From NCBI GenBank assembly GCA_946495655.1, contig CAMMDS010000007.1, forward strand, positions 1 to 56,757: 56,757 nt of DNA. Reading direction: 5' to 3'. Positions 1 through 9,168 of this stretch are shown piece after piece. A program made the translations under genes and the position numbers. A model generated the notes under the pieces. That model made no database searches and was not told where the DNA came from. It saw nothing but the letters and a program-made list of their open reading frames with translations. The DNA is from an uncultured Clostridium sp. Lineage in GTDB: Bacteria > Bacillota > Clostridia > TANB77 > CAG-508. Position 1 is the first letter of the stretch, and every line of letters begins with the position of its first letter.

Positions 1-24
1 AAAATAATAGAAAAGAATTAAAAT

Positions 25-84
25 GAAACAAAGGGACGCACGATTTGTTCCAAATCTGGAACAAATCGTGCGTCCCTTTGTTTC
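25..84. repeat. GGGACGCAC-type palindromic repeat
   Basis: A perfect inverted repeat with 28-base arms (GAAACAAAGGGACGCACGAT and onward) separated by four bases. The same GGGACGCAC core recurs at 33141-33200 and 51143-51200. It lies between the window edge and the spoIIIE promoter and could act as a terminator for an upstream gene. Confidence 0.85.
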
Positions 85-119
85 AATATTACATTTATAT
101 TACATTTTTAAAATTTTGA

Positions 120-147
120 TTGCTTTTTGATAGCCTTGTGATATAAT
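120..147 (+). promoter_or_regulatory. Predicted sigma-A-type promoter of spoIIIE
   Basis: TTGCTT at 120-125 and TATAAT at 142-147 are separated by 16 bases, with TGTG just before the -10 box. The site lies about 47 bases before the chosen TTG start of the translocase gene. Only the match is seen; activity is inferred. Confidence 0.5.
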
Positions 148-193
148 ACCAATGGATAATTTCGTGATTTGTAATTTAAAGGAGGAAAATACT

Positions 194-2599
194 TTGGCAA
201 AAAGAGGAAGAAGAGCAAAAAAAAGTAAGATAGATATAAATGTAGCAGTAGTGTTTATGCTTTTAATTAGTATACTACTTGCTATATTAATATACACAAA
301 ATCTGGATATATAGGAGAGCACTTAAGTCCAATACTTGGTGGTATTATGGGAGCTATAAAATATATAATTCCTATTGGTACATTCTTAATAGCTATATAT
401 ATGACTACAGAAGACAAAGAATATCTAATATCAAAATTAATCCAATATGCTATATTTCTAGTATGTATATCTACAATGCTAAGTGTTTTTCAATTTTCTA
501 ATGGAAACTTGAATATAAATAATGAATTTCAGTCAGTAGTTGAAAAAGGCTATGAATTAGGAGAGTTAAATAATGGTGGAGGAGCTATTGGAACTGCAAT
601 TGCTTTCGGGTTAATTGGATTATTGGGAGAAATTGGTACAGTTATTTTATGTGTTGGAATTGGAGCAATATTACTTGTATTTATTTTTGGAATAAAGCCT
701 GCAGAGATGATAGCTGAATTTATTGAGACAAGAAGAGAAAATAGAGAAGAAAGAAGAGCAGAAAAAGAGGAAATTAGAGCCTCTAGAATAAAAGAAGAGC
801 CTGAAGAAAGAAAAGAAACAAAAAAGGAACGTAGATTACGAGAAAAAGAAGAACAAAGAAGAGAAGCAGAAGAACTTGCTGAACAATTAACAATAAATTT
901 AAATGATGATTCAGAAGAAGATAAAAAGAAAGATAAAAAATTAAAAAAATATGATCATAAAGATGATAATTTAATTCCTTTTAACATTGGTGGCAAGAAT
1001 AAAGAAAAAGCAGAGGAAAAAATTAATCCAGATGTTATAGAAGCAAATTTATTTAAAGAAGAACAGGAACAGAAAGAAGAAAAAGTAAAACAAGTATTGC
1101 AGCTAGAACACACTTTAACAGTAGAAGATGAGCATTATGAATTTCCACCAATTCAACTATTGGCAGAAGGAGATAAAAAAGGAGTAAAAGGCGGAAAGAA
1201 AGCTGTTGCAGATACTGCTACTAAACTTCAAAAAACTTTATATAGTTTTGGCGTTTCTGCTAAAGTAGAAAATGTTTCAGTTGGACCTGCTATAACTAGA
1301 TATGAATTAAAACCAGCAGAAGGTGTGAGAGTAAGTAAAATTGCAAATTTAGCTGATGATATTGCGCTTAATTTAGCTGCTGAAACTATAAGAATTGAAG
1401 CACCAATACCTGGTAAACAAGCAGTAGGAATTGAAGTACCAAATAAGGAAAATGAGATCGTACCATTAAGAGATATAATAGATAGCGATAGCTTTAAAAA
1501 TCATAAATCTAAACTTGCATTTGCACTTGGCAAAGATGTTGCAGGTAATGAAGTTGTTACAGATATTGCAAAAATGCCACACGTTTTAATTGCGGGTGCA
1601 ACTGGTTCTGGTAAATCTGTATGTATAAATACTCTAATTGCAAGTATTATATATAAATCTAAACCAAGTGAAGTTAAGCTTGTAATGGTTGACCCTAAGG
1701 TGGTTGAACTTTCTGTGTATAATGGAATACCACATTTATTAATTCCTGTAGTTACAGACCCTAAAAAGGCAGCAGGAGCTTTAGCATGGGCTGTGCAAGA
1801 AATGGTAAACAGGTATAGTTTGTTTGCTAGTAAAAATGTAAGAGATATTAAAGGATATAATGCTGCATTAGAATCAGAGGGTGGAGGACAAAAATTACCA
1901 CAAATAGTAATAATTATAGATGAGTTATCAGATTTAATGATGGTATCTCCAAAAGATGTTGAAGATTCAATTTGTAGATTAGCACAAATGGCAAGAGCAG
2001 CAGGAATGCACTTGGTAATTGCTACACAAAGACCATCTGTGGATGTAATTACTGGTATTATTAAAGCAAATGTACCTTCAAGAATATCATTTGCAGTTTC
2101 TTCACAAGTAGATTCAAGAACAATACTAGATATGGCAGGAGCTGAAAAACTACTTGGTAAAGGAGACATGCTATTTTATCCTGCAGGAGCACCAAAGCCT
2201 ACAAGAATTCAAGGAGCATTTGTATCGGATAAAGAAGTGGAAAAGATAGTTGATTTTATTAAAAATAATGGAGAGGCTACATACAATGATGAGATAATAA
2301 AACAAATAGAAAATGCAAATAGCACAGACAAAGAGATAGATAGTCAAGATGAAGATGATGACACAGATCCATTATTAATGGATGCCATAGATGTTGTAGT
2401 AGAAACAGGACAAGCATCTACATCTTTTATACAAAGACGTTTTAAAGTTGGATATGCTAGAGCTGGAAGAATTATAGATCAAATGGAGGAAAGAGGAATT
2501 ATTTCAGGATTCCAAGGAAGCAAACCACGTGAAGTTCTTATGTCTAAAGAAAAATGGGAAGAACTTAAAATGAGTACTAATGCTTCAAGTGAAGAGTAA
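194..2599 (+). CDS. spoIIIE: DNA translocase FtsK/SpoIIIE
   Basis: This is a septum-anchored, ATP-driven DNA pump that moves chromosomal DNA through the division or sporulation septum. From the chosen TTG start (AAAGGAGG at 178-185, 8 bases upstream) the protein has 801 residues. The N-terminus carries about four membrane segments (residues 10-175), followed by a highly charged Glu/Lys/Arg linker (roughly 180-330). The RecA-like motor has Walker A GATGSGKS near residue 468 and Walker [10 protein letters not shown] near 573. The C-terminal winged-helix gamma domain (about 725-795, with [20 protein letters not shown]) reads oriented DNA motifs. An upstream ATG at 152 is in frame but has no ribosome site. 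FtsK (vegetative) and SpoIIIE (sporulation) cannot be told apart from sequence alone. The product is complete and has the usual length. Confidence 0.95.
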   Translation: MAKRGRRAKKSKIDINVAVVFMLLISILLAILIYTKSGYIGEHLSPILGGIMGAIKYIIPIGTFLIAIYMTTEDKEYLISKLIQYAIFLVCISTMLSVFQFSNGNLNINNEFQSVVEKGYELGELNNGGGAIGTAIAFGLIGLLGEIGTVILCVGIGAILLVFIFGIKPAEMIAEFIETRRENREERRAEKEEIRASRIKEEPEERKETKKERRLREKEEQRREAEELAEQLTINLNDDSEEDKKKDKKLKKYDHKDDNLIPFNIGGKNKEKAEEKINPDVIEANLFKEEQEQKEEKVKQVLQLEHTLTVEDEHYEFPPIQLLAEGDKKGVKGGKKAVADTATKLQKTLYSFGVSAKVENVSVGPAITRYELKPAEGVRVSKIANLADDIALNLAAETIRIEAPIPGKQAVGIEVPNKENEIVPLRDIIDSDSFKNHKSKLAFALGKDVAGNEVVTDIAKMPHVLIAGATGSGKSVCINTLIASIIYKSKPSEVKLVMVDPKVVELSVYNGIPHLLIPVVTDPKKAAGALAWAVQEMVNRYSLFASKNVRDIKGYNAALESEGGGQKLPQIVIIIDELSDLMMVSPKDVEDSICRLAQMARAAGMHLVIATQRPSVDVITGIIKANVPSRISFAVSSQVDSRTILDMAGAEKLLGKGDMLFYPAGAPKPTRIQGAFVSDKEVEKIVDFIKNNGEATYNDEIIKQIENANSTDKEIDSQDEDDDTDPLLMDAIDVVVETGQASTSFIQRRFKVGYARAGRIIDQMEERGIISGFQGSKPREVLMSKEKWEELKMSTNASSEE

Positions 2600-2620
2600 A
2601 AATTACTAAAGAGGAGAAGT

Positions 2621-4111
2621 ATGGAAAAAAATAAAATTTTATCTAAGTTGAATATTAATATAAAAGATTATAATAATGAATTAGAAAAAATTTTGGAAAA
2701 CAAACTATTTTCATATGATGTAAAAAATTTATTACTAAGCATGTTGTATAAAATTGAAAATGCATATAAAGACTATGAAACAGTAAAAGTGGAAGTGCCT
2801 TCAAAAAAAGACTATATAGAAAATTTGCTTAGAATAATAAAAGAAAAGTGCTTGAAGATTTTTTTAGTAAAAACAGGGACAAAAGAAGCTGAAAGATTAG
2901 AGAAAAACAATGCAACATATGAAATAGATAAAAAAAATGGAGAAATTATTTGTATTCAAAATGAATTGGTAATATTAACAGCAATACTAAAACTAGATGA
3001 AATAGAAATACCATCAGAAATAACAAATAATTATTTAGAAATACCATTAAATACATTATTAAATGATGGTAGAATAGATTCAGAGGCTGAAGTTATAAGA
3101 GATTTTAATGGATGGTCATGGGACATAGTTATAAAAGATATAAATGATATTGAATACAATTATATATATCAAACTGCACTATTATTAAATGGTAGAAACA
3201 ACATAAATAGTAATAGATACAAAAAAATATATGATTTTGTATGTAAAATGGCAATTCAAAAATATATTTCAGATAAAAAACATAATGAATTTGCGAAAAA
3301 ATTTGAATCAATAAGAAAAGAAAAAAACGAAAGATTAGAGCTTTTTGAAAATAAAAAAGAATTTTTGGATAATGTAACTGAAGAAAAGAAAAACTATATG
3401 AAGCAAATAGAGAAAATTGATAAAATACTTAACAATAATGAACTTTTGAAAAAAGAATATTATTCTAGAAATGAAAAGCTACCTAATAAAGAAAAAATAT
3501 TTAGTGTTAGTTATTTAGTAGGAATTTTAACAAAAGAAAGATTAGACTTTATAGAAAAAATTGAAGAATGTAATAAAATTATATTACCTAGAGAATTTAT
3601 TGAGCAAAAAGGAAAATTAGAAGAAGAAAATAAATTTTTAAAAAGTGTTAAAGATAAATTAGAAAGACAAGATATTGTTGAGTTATCAAAAGAATATATA
3701 TATATATTAAATGAGATTATCTCTAAAATAAAGGAAGATAATAAATTCGATTTAATAAAATGGATATATAAAATTAGATATTACAGATATATTCCAATAA
3801 GTAAAGAAGAAAATGTAAAAGATTTAAAAGAATTAGATTTAGAATTTGAAAAATTAATTAGAACTATAATAAAAATAGCACAGGAATTGAAAATATGGGA
3901 TAACTTTTCAGAAAATGAAGATGTAACATATAAAATATTGAAAGAAGTTTTTGATACTAAAATAATATATTTGCAAAATATAAATATTCAATGCAGTTAT
4001 GAAAATAAAATTTTAACTGTAGATTATTATGATGACACTGTTATAGAAAGTTCATTAAAAATTAACATTGATAGTGTAAAAATAAAGAAAAAGATTAAGT
4101 TATTTATTTGA
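2621..4111 (+). CDS. Uncharacterised coiled-coil protein
   Basis: I do not recognise a named family. The 496-residue protein has no signal peptide or membrane segment and is rich in Lys, Glu, Ile and Asn. Residues 1-90 are helical. A more globular part at about 90-215 contains RDFNGWSWDIV. Residues 225-420 are mostly predicted coiled coil. A short beta-rich tail ends in KKKIKLFI. It starts 21 bases after spoIIIE with AAGAGGAGA upstream of ATG, so it is probably co-transcribed with it. The tight linkage may mean a role in chromosome or septum biology, but nothing in the sequence shows this. Confidence 0.8.
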   Translation: MEKNKILSKLNINIKDYNNELEKILENKLFSYDVKNLLLSMLYKIENAYKDYETVKVEVPSKKDYIENLLRIIKEKCLKIFLVKTGTKEAERLEKNNATYEIDKKNGEIICIQNELVILTAILKLDEIEIPSEITNNYLEIPLNTLLNDGRIDSEAEVIRDFNGWSWDIVIKDINDIEYNYIYQTALLLNGRNNINSNRYKKIYDFVCKMAIQKYISDKKHNEFAKKFESIRKEKNERLELFENKKEFLDNVTEEKKNYMKQIEKIDKILNNNELLKKEYYSRNEKLPNKEKIFSVSYLVGILTKERLDFIEKIEECNKIILPREFIEQKGKLEEENKFLKSVKDKLERQDIVELSKEYIYILNEIISKIKEDNKFDLIKWIYKIRYYRYIPISKEENVKDLKELDLEFEKLIRTIIKIAQELKIWDNFSENEDVTYKILKEVFDTKIIYLQNINIQCSYENKILTVDYYDDTVIESSLKINIDSVKIKKKIKLFI

Positions 4112-4117
4112 TGAAAA

Positions 4118-4307
4118 ATCTAATTAATATTTTCAAAAAAAACTTCAAAATATGTCGGTCAAGTTGATTCTCAAAGAAATTCTAAAATAAATTTTATCAG
4201 CGCCCTCACGATGCACGTGAGATTCCCTAATAAAATTTTTAAAGAATTTCTATTTCAAATCACTTTCCATTCCGTATTTTTCAGTCTTTTGAAAATATTA
4301 ATTAGAT
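4118..4307 (-). ncRNA. Candidate structured RNA, family 1 copy A
   Basis: A 190-base intergenic element closed by a perfect 21-bp outer stem (4118-4138 with 4287-4307). Inside are further nested stems (AGAAATTCT with AGAATTTCT) and a hairpin CTCAC/GTGAG. A second copy at 14819-15009 keeps the putative single-stranded blocks but has entirely different, still complementary, stem sequences. The blocks, written on the minus strand, are GGAATGGAAWGTGATTTGA, TAGGGAATCTC, GAGGGCGCTG and CTTGACCGACATAT. In copy B three plus-strand C-A mismatches become G-U pairs on the minus strand, so the RNA is probably minus-strand. I cannot match it to a known RNA family. Confidence 0.5.
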
Positions 4308-4333
4308 AAGAATGTAATAATAGGAGGAATTTG

Positions 4334-5983
4334 ATGAAAGTAACTTTTTTAGGAGCTACCAAAACTGTAACTGGTTCTAATTTCTTAGTTGAAGGAGCTG
4401 GAAAGAAATTTTTAGTAGATTGTGGTATGTATCAGGGATCTGCAACAGATGAATTTGAAAATGGAGAACCATTTTTGTTTGATGTAAAAGATATAGATTT
4501 TATGCTTCTTACACATGCACATATCGATCATTCGGGAAGAATACCCAAATTATATAATGAAGGTTTTAGAAATAAAGTAATTGCTACAAAAGCAACATGT
4601 GATTTATGTGCAATTATGCTTCCAGATAGTGGTCATATTCAAGAGATGGAAGTTGAATGGAAAAATAGAAAAAGAGAAAGAAAAGGTGAAGATCCATTAC
4701 CACCTCTATATACTGCAGAGGATGCAGCAAAATGTCTAGAAATATTTACACCTGTTCAATATGACGAAATAATAGATATAGATGATAATATAAAAGTTAG
4801 ATTTAATGACGCTGGTCATATGCTTGGCTCTAGTATTATCGAAGTATGGATTACTGAAAATGGGAAAACTGAAAAAATAGTTTTTACTGGAGATTTGGGA
4901 AACAATGATATTCCTCTTTTATCACCACCTACTATGATAGAAAATACAGATTATTTAGTAATGGAATCAACTTATGGAAATAGATTGCATATGAGAAATG
5001 ATGATAAAGCTAAAATTTTCTTGGACGTAGTGTATGAAACTTTAGAAAAAGGTGGAACAGTGGTAATACCATCATTTGCAGTAGGTAGAACACAAGAAAT
5101 ATTATATGAATTAAACAGAATAAAAGAAGAAAAACATGATGAAGAATTTTATAAGAAATATAAAAAATTAATGAGTATTCCAGTATATGTTGATAGTCCA
5201 CTTGCAATATCTGCGACAGAAGTATTCAAAGATAATATGAATTTATTTAATGAAGAAACACAAAAAATTATAAATGAAGGAGATAATCCTCTAGAATTTT
5301 CTGGTCTAAAATTTACCAGAACAGCTGATGAATCAAAAGCTTTGAATGCAAGTGAAGAATCATCAATTATAATTTCTGCAAGTGGAATGTGTGAAGTTGG
5401 TAGAATTAAACATCATCTAAAACATCATTTATGGGATCCAAATAGTACAATTCTTTTTGTTGGTTATCAAGCACCTGGTACACTTGGAAGAAAATTGGTT
5501 GATGGAGAAAAGAAAGTAAAAATATTTGGAGAAGAAATTGCAGTAAATGCAAGAATAGAATATATTGAAGGATATTCTGGACATGCAGATCAAGAATGGC
5601 TAATGAATTTTGTATATTCATTCACATATCCTCCAAAACATATATTTTTAGTACATGGAGAACCAGAAGGGCAAATAGTATTAAAACAAAAACTAGAAGA
5701 AAATACTAGTATTCCAATAACTATTCCAGATTTTGGTGAAAGTTATGAATTAGACGAAAACATGGAAATGGTAGGAAAAGTTAATGATTCTGCAAAAGAA
5801 AGATACTTAAGACTAGAAGTATTAGAAAGAATGAATACGTTAAAAGAAGAATTGGAAGATATGTCAAATATTGTAAAAGAAGAGTACTTAGATAAAAATG
5901 CTGCAGATACTGATATAATTAGAATAAAAGAAAGATTAAAAGAACTAGAAAATCAAATAGTAAAGATAGTAGAGAATAAGTAA
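4334..5983 (+). CDS. MBL-fold / beta-CASP ribonuclease-like protein
   Basis: A 549-residue metallo-beta-lactamase-fold protein of the beta-CASP group (CPSF-73/YSH1-like), expected to be a cytoplasmic, zinc-dependent RNase. The metal-binding motif HAHIDHSG is near residues 60-67. FTGDLGNND supplies the motif 4 aspartate. The beta-CASP part shows ESTYGNR, PSFAVGRTQEILYEL, VDSPLA and SASGMCEVGRIKHHL. GYSGHADQEWL and FLVHGEP supply the last histidines. A helical tail of about 75 residues follows. ATG at 4334 is chosen because AGGAGG sits 6 bases upstream; a TTG three bases earlier is less likely. The exact RNA substrate is not evident. Confidence 0.9.
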   Translation: MKVTFLGATKTVTGSNFLVEGAGKKFLVDCGMYQGSATDEFENGEPFLFDVKDIDFMLLTHAHIDHSGRIPKLYNEGFRNKVIATKATCDLCAIMLPDSGHIQEMEVEWKNRKRERKGEDPLPPLYTAEDAAKCLEIFTPVQYDEIIDIDDNIKVRFNDAGHMLGSSIIEVWITENGKTEKIVFTGDLGNNDIPLLSPPTMIENTDYLVMESTYGNRLHMRNDDKAKIFLDVVYETLEKGGTVVIPSFAVGRTQEILYELNRIKEEKHDEEFYKKYKKLMSIPVYVDSPLAISATEVFKDNMNLFNEETQKIINEGDNPLEFSGLKFTRTADESKALNASEESSIIISASGMCEVGRIKHHLKHHLWDPNSTILFVGYQAPGTLGRKLVDGEKKVKIFGEEIAVNARIEYIEGYSGHADQEWLMNFVYSFTYPPKHIFLVHGEPEGQIVLKQKLEENTSIPITIPDFGESYELDENMEMVGKVNDSAKERYLRLEVLERMNTLKEELEDMSNIVKEEYLDKNAADTDIIRIKERLKELENQIVKIVENK

Positions 5984-6003
5984 AAATTATAATATCAATT
6001 TAA

Positions 6004-6085
6004 AAATCCGTTCCATCTTGCTGCCACATATATTTTATATTCTCCAAGCATTCGAATAGAAAATATATGTGGCACGTGGAACTAC
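6004..6085. repeat. Hairpin element, family 2 copy A
   Basis: An 80-base intergenic hairpin. GTTCCA (6010-6015) pairs with TGGAAC (6077-6082), and an asymmetric internal loop separates this from a long stem CCACATATATTTT / AAAATATATGTGG. A near-identical copy lies at 53074-53155. One stem pair is C-G here and G-C there, which is a compensatory change, so structure appears to be kept. The strand is undetermined and the element is not a recognised family. Confidence 0.7.
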
Positions 6086-6113
6086 ATAGAAAAGGATTAT
6101 AAAGGAGAAACAG

Positions 6114-8051
6114 ATGAAAAATAAATATTTTAATGATGCCATAATTGGTGGAAAGGATATAACTGCAAGCTATACAAATCATGGTGAATTGCTTAGACTT
6201 ATGTATAATACACCAGATTTTAGACAATTTCTAGATTTTTTTCATACAGGAGTCAAAGTAAATGACTCTTGTATAATCTATTTGCATGATGACCAAAACA
6301 ATAGATATAATCAATATTATACTGAAGATACAAATGTATTAAATACAGAGATAGAAAATACATATTTTAATTTAGAAATAAAACAAATTGATTTTGTATC
6401 TATGAAAAATAATGTATTAATAAAAAGATATATATTAAAAAATAATAATATAATCGATCTTAATGTTAATTTTTTAATGCATTCAAAATTATTATCAAAT
6501 TCTAATAATATGGTAGGATCAAAGATTGAAAATAATGTACTTTTACAATATAGCCATAATAGTACTATGTGTATGTTTTCAAAAAACAATATAAATGCAC
6601 ACCAGTTAAATGGTACCGATAATAATATTGGAAGTGGAATAATACATGATAAAGACTATATTGGAATGAGTTCGGATTCTAGTATAAATTATGAATTAGG
6701 TGTAATTAAACCAGGAGAAACTAAGGAACTAGATATATATTTATATGTATTTGAAAATGACAAAGTATCTGTAGAGGAAATGTGGAAGAAAGTTGAAAAT
6801 CTAAGAAAATTAGATGTTGCAGCAGATCAAGTAGCCACACAAAGGTATTGGAAGAAATATGTAAAAGACCATATCAATATTGAATTAAAAGAAGAAACCA
6901 GTGAATATAATAAGAAGTTTAATAAAATATATAAGAGAAGTATATTATTATTTCCGTTACTCACAAATAAAGATACTGGAGGAGTTGCAGCAGCGGTAGA
7001 AGTAGATGAAAACTTAACTCAATGTGGAAGATATGGATATTGTTGGCCACGTGATGCGGTGTTTATAACAAGAGCATTTGACAAAGTAAAAATGGAAAAG
7101 GAAACAGAAAAATTTTATAAAATCTTTTGCAAGAATACACAAAGCAAAAACGGTATGTGGGAACAAAGATTTTATACAGATGGAAGGTTAGCACCATGTT
7201 GGGGATATCAAATAGATGAAACTGCAGGAGTGGTATTTGGAGCATATGAACATTATAAAATTACTGGAGACAAAAAGTTTTTAAAAGATGTTCTAAAAAT
7301 GTGTGAAAATGCTGTTAAATTTTTATGTATATATATGGATAATATTTTAGGATTGCATGATGACAGCGATATAGTAAAAAATGAAATCGAGAAAACTTAT
7401 CATACGGAAGATAGAAATAAACTTCCAGTTAGCTATGATTTATGGGAGATGAATGAAGGAGTTCATCTATATTCACTAGCAAGTATTTATGCAGCATTCA
7501 ATTGTATTATGAAGATGTATGACGTATTCAAACCAGAGTATGAGGAAAAAAATAGATTAAAATTAGAAAGTGTAAATAAACTTGAAAAGAAGATGAATTT
7601 CTATAAAAAAGAAATTGAAAAATATATAGATGAAAACTTGTATAACGAAAATACAAAAACATTAAAGAGAAACACAAAAGACGAACTAGTGGACATTAGC
7701 TTAATCGGGGCAGTAGTACCATTTGAAATGTATAATCCAAAAGAAAAAAGAGTACAAAACACAATAGAAAAAATTAATATGACATTAAGAACATATACAG
7801 GAGGATACTTAAGATTTGAGGGAGATCACTATAGAGAAGGAAATAGCCCTTGGTCAATATCTACACTATGGATGGCAATGTATTATAAAGAAATTGGAGA
7901 AAATAAAAAAGCACAAGAATGTATAGATTTTATTGTAAATAGTTGCAATGAACATGGACTCTTAGGCGAACAAATAGATAATCAAACGATGAAACCTAAC
8001 TGGGTAATAGGCTTAGCATGGGCACACGCAATGTTCATTTTGGAAAATTAG
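6114..8051 (+). CDS. Glycoside hydrolase family 15 (glucoamylase-like)
   Basis: A 645-residue cytoplasmic protein (no signal peptide) of the glucoamylase/trehalase-like GH15 fold, expected to cleave alpha-glucosidic bonds from non-reducing ends. Residues 1-250 form a beta-rich N-terminal domain. The (alpha/alpha)6 barrel follows, with CWPRDAVFITRAF near 309-321, MWEQRFYTDG, PVSYDLWEMNEGVHLYS near 439-455 (carrying the likely general acid Glu) and GLLGEQID near 615 (likely general base Glu). AAAGGAG precedes ATG. It stands alone after the RNase gene and hairpin element. Intracellular glycogen, maltodextrin or trehalose are possible substrates; the sequence does not decide. Confidence 0.88.
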   Translation: MKNKYFNDAIIGGKDITASYTNHGELLRLMYNTPDFRQFLDFFHTGVKVNDSCIIYLHDDQNNRYNQYYTEDTNVLNTEIENTYFNLEIKQIDFVSMKNNVLIKRYILKNNNIIDLNVNFLMHSKLLSNSNNMVGSKIENNVLLQYSHNSTMCMFSKNNINAHQLNGTDNNIGSGIIHDKDYIGMSSDSSINYELGVIKPGETKELDIYLYVFENDKVSVEEMWKKVENLRKLDVAADQVATQRYWKKYVKDHINIELKEETSEYNKKFNKIYKRSILLFPLLTNKDTGGVAAAVEVDENLTQCGRYGYCWPRDAVFITRAFDKVKMEKETEKFYKIFCKNTQSKNGMWEQRFYTDGRLAPCWGYQIDETAGVVFGAYEHYKITGDKKFLKDVLKMCENAVKFLCIYMDNILGLHDDSDIVKNEIEKTYHTEDRNKLPVSYDLWEMNEGVHLYSLASIYAAFNCIMKMYDVFKPEYEEKNRLKLESVNKLEKKMNFYKKEIEKYIDENLYNENTKTLKRNTKDELVDISLIGAVVPFEMYNPKEKRVQNTIEKINMTLRTYTGGYLRFEGDHYREGNSPWSISTLWMAMYYKEIGENKKAQECIDFIVNSCNEHGLLGEQIDNQTMKPNWVIGLAWAHAMFILEN

Positions 8052-8106
8052 GGACAGGCCTTTTTGTCCCACTTTGTCCCATTGGGGACAGGCTTATTTG
8101 TACCCA
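8051..8106. repeat. GGGACAGGC-type REP, left flank of transposase
   Basis: Several GGGACAGG/TTTGTCCC palindromic units begin at the stop codon of the GH15 gene. The inner part (8075-8106, TTTGTCCCATTGGGGACAGG and onward) is the reverse complement, with small differences, of 9126-9158. The transposase gene is therefore bracketed by inverted copies. Confidence 0.8.
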
Positions 8107-8221
8107 TTTGAGTAAAAGTCAATGCAATATCGGTATTAAAAAAAATTTTAATATTTACTCCATTTAAAGGAAACTCAAAATTAAAACCTATTAACAATAT
8201 TTGTAAAAATAGTGTGAAAAG

Positions 8222-8256
8222 TATAGCATATTCAAAAAAAATGTGCTATATTTTAT
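8222..8256 (+). terminator. Possible terminator hairpin before transposase
   Basis: TATAGCA (8222-8228) pairs with TGCTATA (8244-8250), followed by TTTTATT. It lies in the 273-base gap between the GH15 gene and the transposase gene, where nothing else but the REP was seen. Confidence 0.4.
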
Positions 8257-8324
8257 TATGTTAAAGAGTAATTTCAGGGGGCATATTATTCGATGACAAA
8301 TTTAATAAGAAAGGAGACGAATTT

Positions 8325-9104
8325 ATGCCCAGAGTTTCAAGAGAAAACAGCAAGACAATTACTCAAACTTATCATATAATAATAAGAGGAATAAATAAGC
8401 AAGATATATTCTTCGATAATTATGATAAGAAAAAATTTTTAGAAGAACTATTAAAAACAAAGAATAAATATGATTATGATATTTATGCATATGCTTTAAT
8501 GAATAACCATGTACATTTGGCTATTTATGATAAGAGCGATTCAAAGTCGAATATAATGCATATGTTATGTACATCTTATGCGCAATATTTCAATAGAAAA
8601 TATGAAAGGGTAGGACATCTTTTTCAAAATAGATTTAAAAGTATTTGCATTAATACAGACCGATATTTGCTAAATCTTATTAGATACATTCATAAAAATC
8701 CAGAAAATGACAATATTTGCAAAATGGAATCATATGAGTGGAGTAGTTATAATGAATATTTGTATGGAGAGAAAATAGCAAGTACAAATTTTATTTTGGA
8801 AATGTTTGGAGACGAAAGAAAGCAAGCAATTGAAAAATTTATATTTTTTAATAGGGCGGAAGAGAAAGAATTTTCAGATGGTGAATTCGAAAATGAGAAA
8901 ATGTCCGATGATGTTGCAATTGAAAATATTAGGAGAATCTTAGAAATAGATAATTTGCAAAAAATACAATTACTTAATAAGAATGTTCAAGAAGAGTATA
9001 TATTGAAAATAATAGAGATAAAGGGAATAACAGTAGAACAAATTTCTCGAATATTAGGTATAGATAGAAAGAGAATATATAGAATAAAAATTAAAAATAA
9101 ATAA
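8325..9104 (+). CDS. REP-associated tyrosine transposase (Y1_Tnp family)
   Basis: A 259-residue HUH-type single-strand DNA nuclease related to IS200/IS605 TnpA. These enzymes (RAYTs) act on REP palindromes. The HUH motif is NNHVHLAI near residues 59-66. The probable catalytic tyrosine lies in RYLLNLIRYIHKNP near 112-126. The short GITVEQISRILGIDRKRIY near the C-terminus looks like a helix-turn-helix. AAGGAG precedes ATG. It is flanked on both sides by inverted GGGACAGGC repeats that also occur elsewhere in the window, which is the expected layout for a RAYT and its REPs. The gene is intact. Confidence 0.92.
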   Translation: MPRVSRENSKTITQTYHIIIRGINKQDIFFDNYDKKKFLEELLKTKNKYDYDIYAYALMNNHVHLAIYDKSDSKSNIMHMLCTSYAQYFNRKYERVGHLFQNRFKSICINTDRYLLNLIRYIHKNPENDNICKMESYEWSSYNEYLYGEKIASTNFILEMFGDERKQAIEKFIFFNRAEEKEFSDGEFENEKMSDDVAIENIRRILEIDNLQKIQLLNKNVQEEYILKIIEIKGITVEQISRILGIDRKRIYRIKIKNK

Positions 9105-9125
9105 CTTTTGATAAACAAATAAAAA

Positions 9126-9160
9126 TGGGACAAATAGGCCTGTCCCCAATGGGACAAAGG
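9126..9160. repeat. GGGACAGGC-type REP, right flank of transposase
   Basis: TGGGACAAATAGGCCTGTCC and onward forms the inverted partner of 8075-8106. Its last bases GGGACAAAGG run directly into the AAAGGAGG ribosome site of radA. Confidence 0.8.
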
Positions 9161-9168
9161 AGGTAAGT

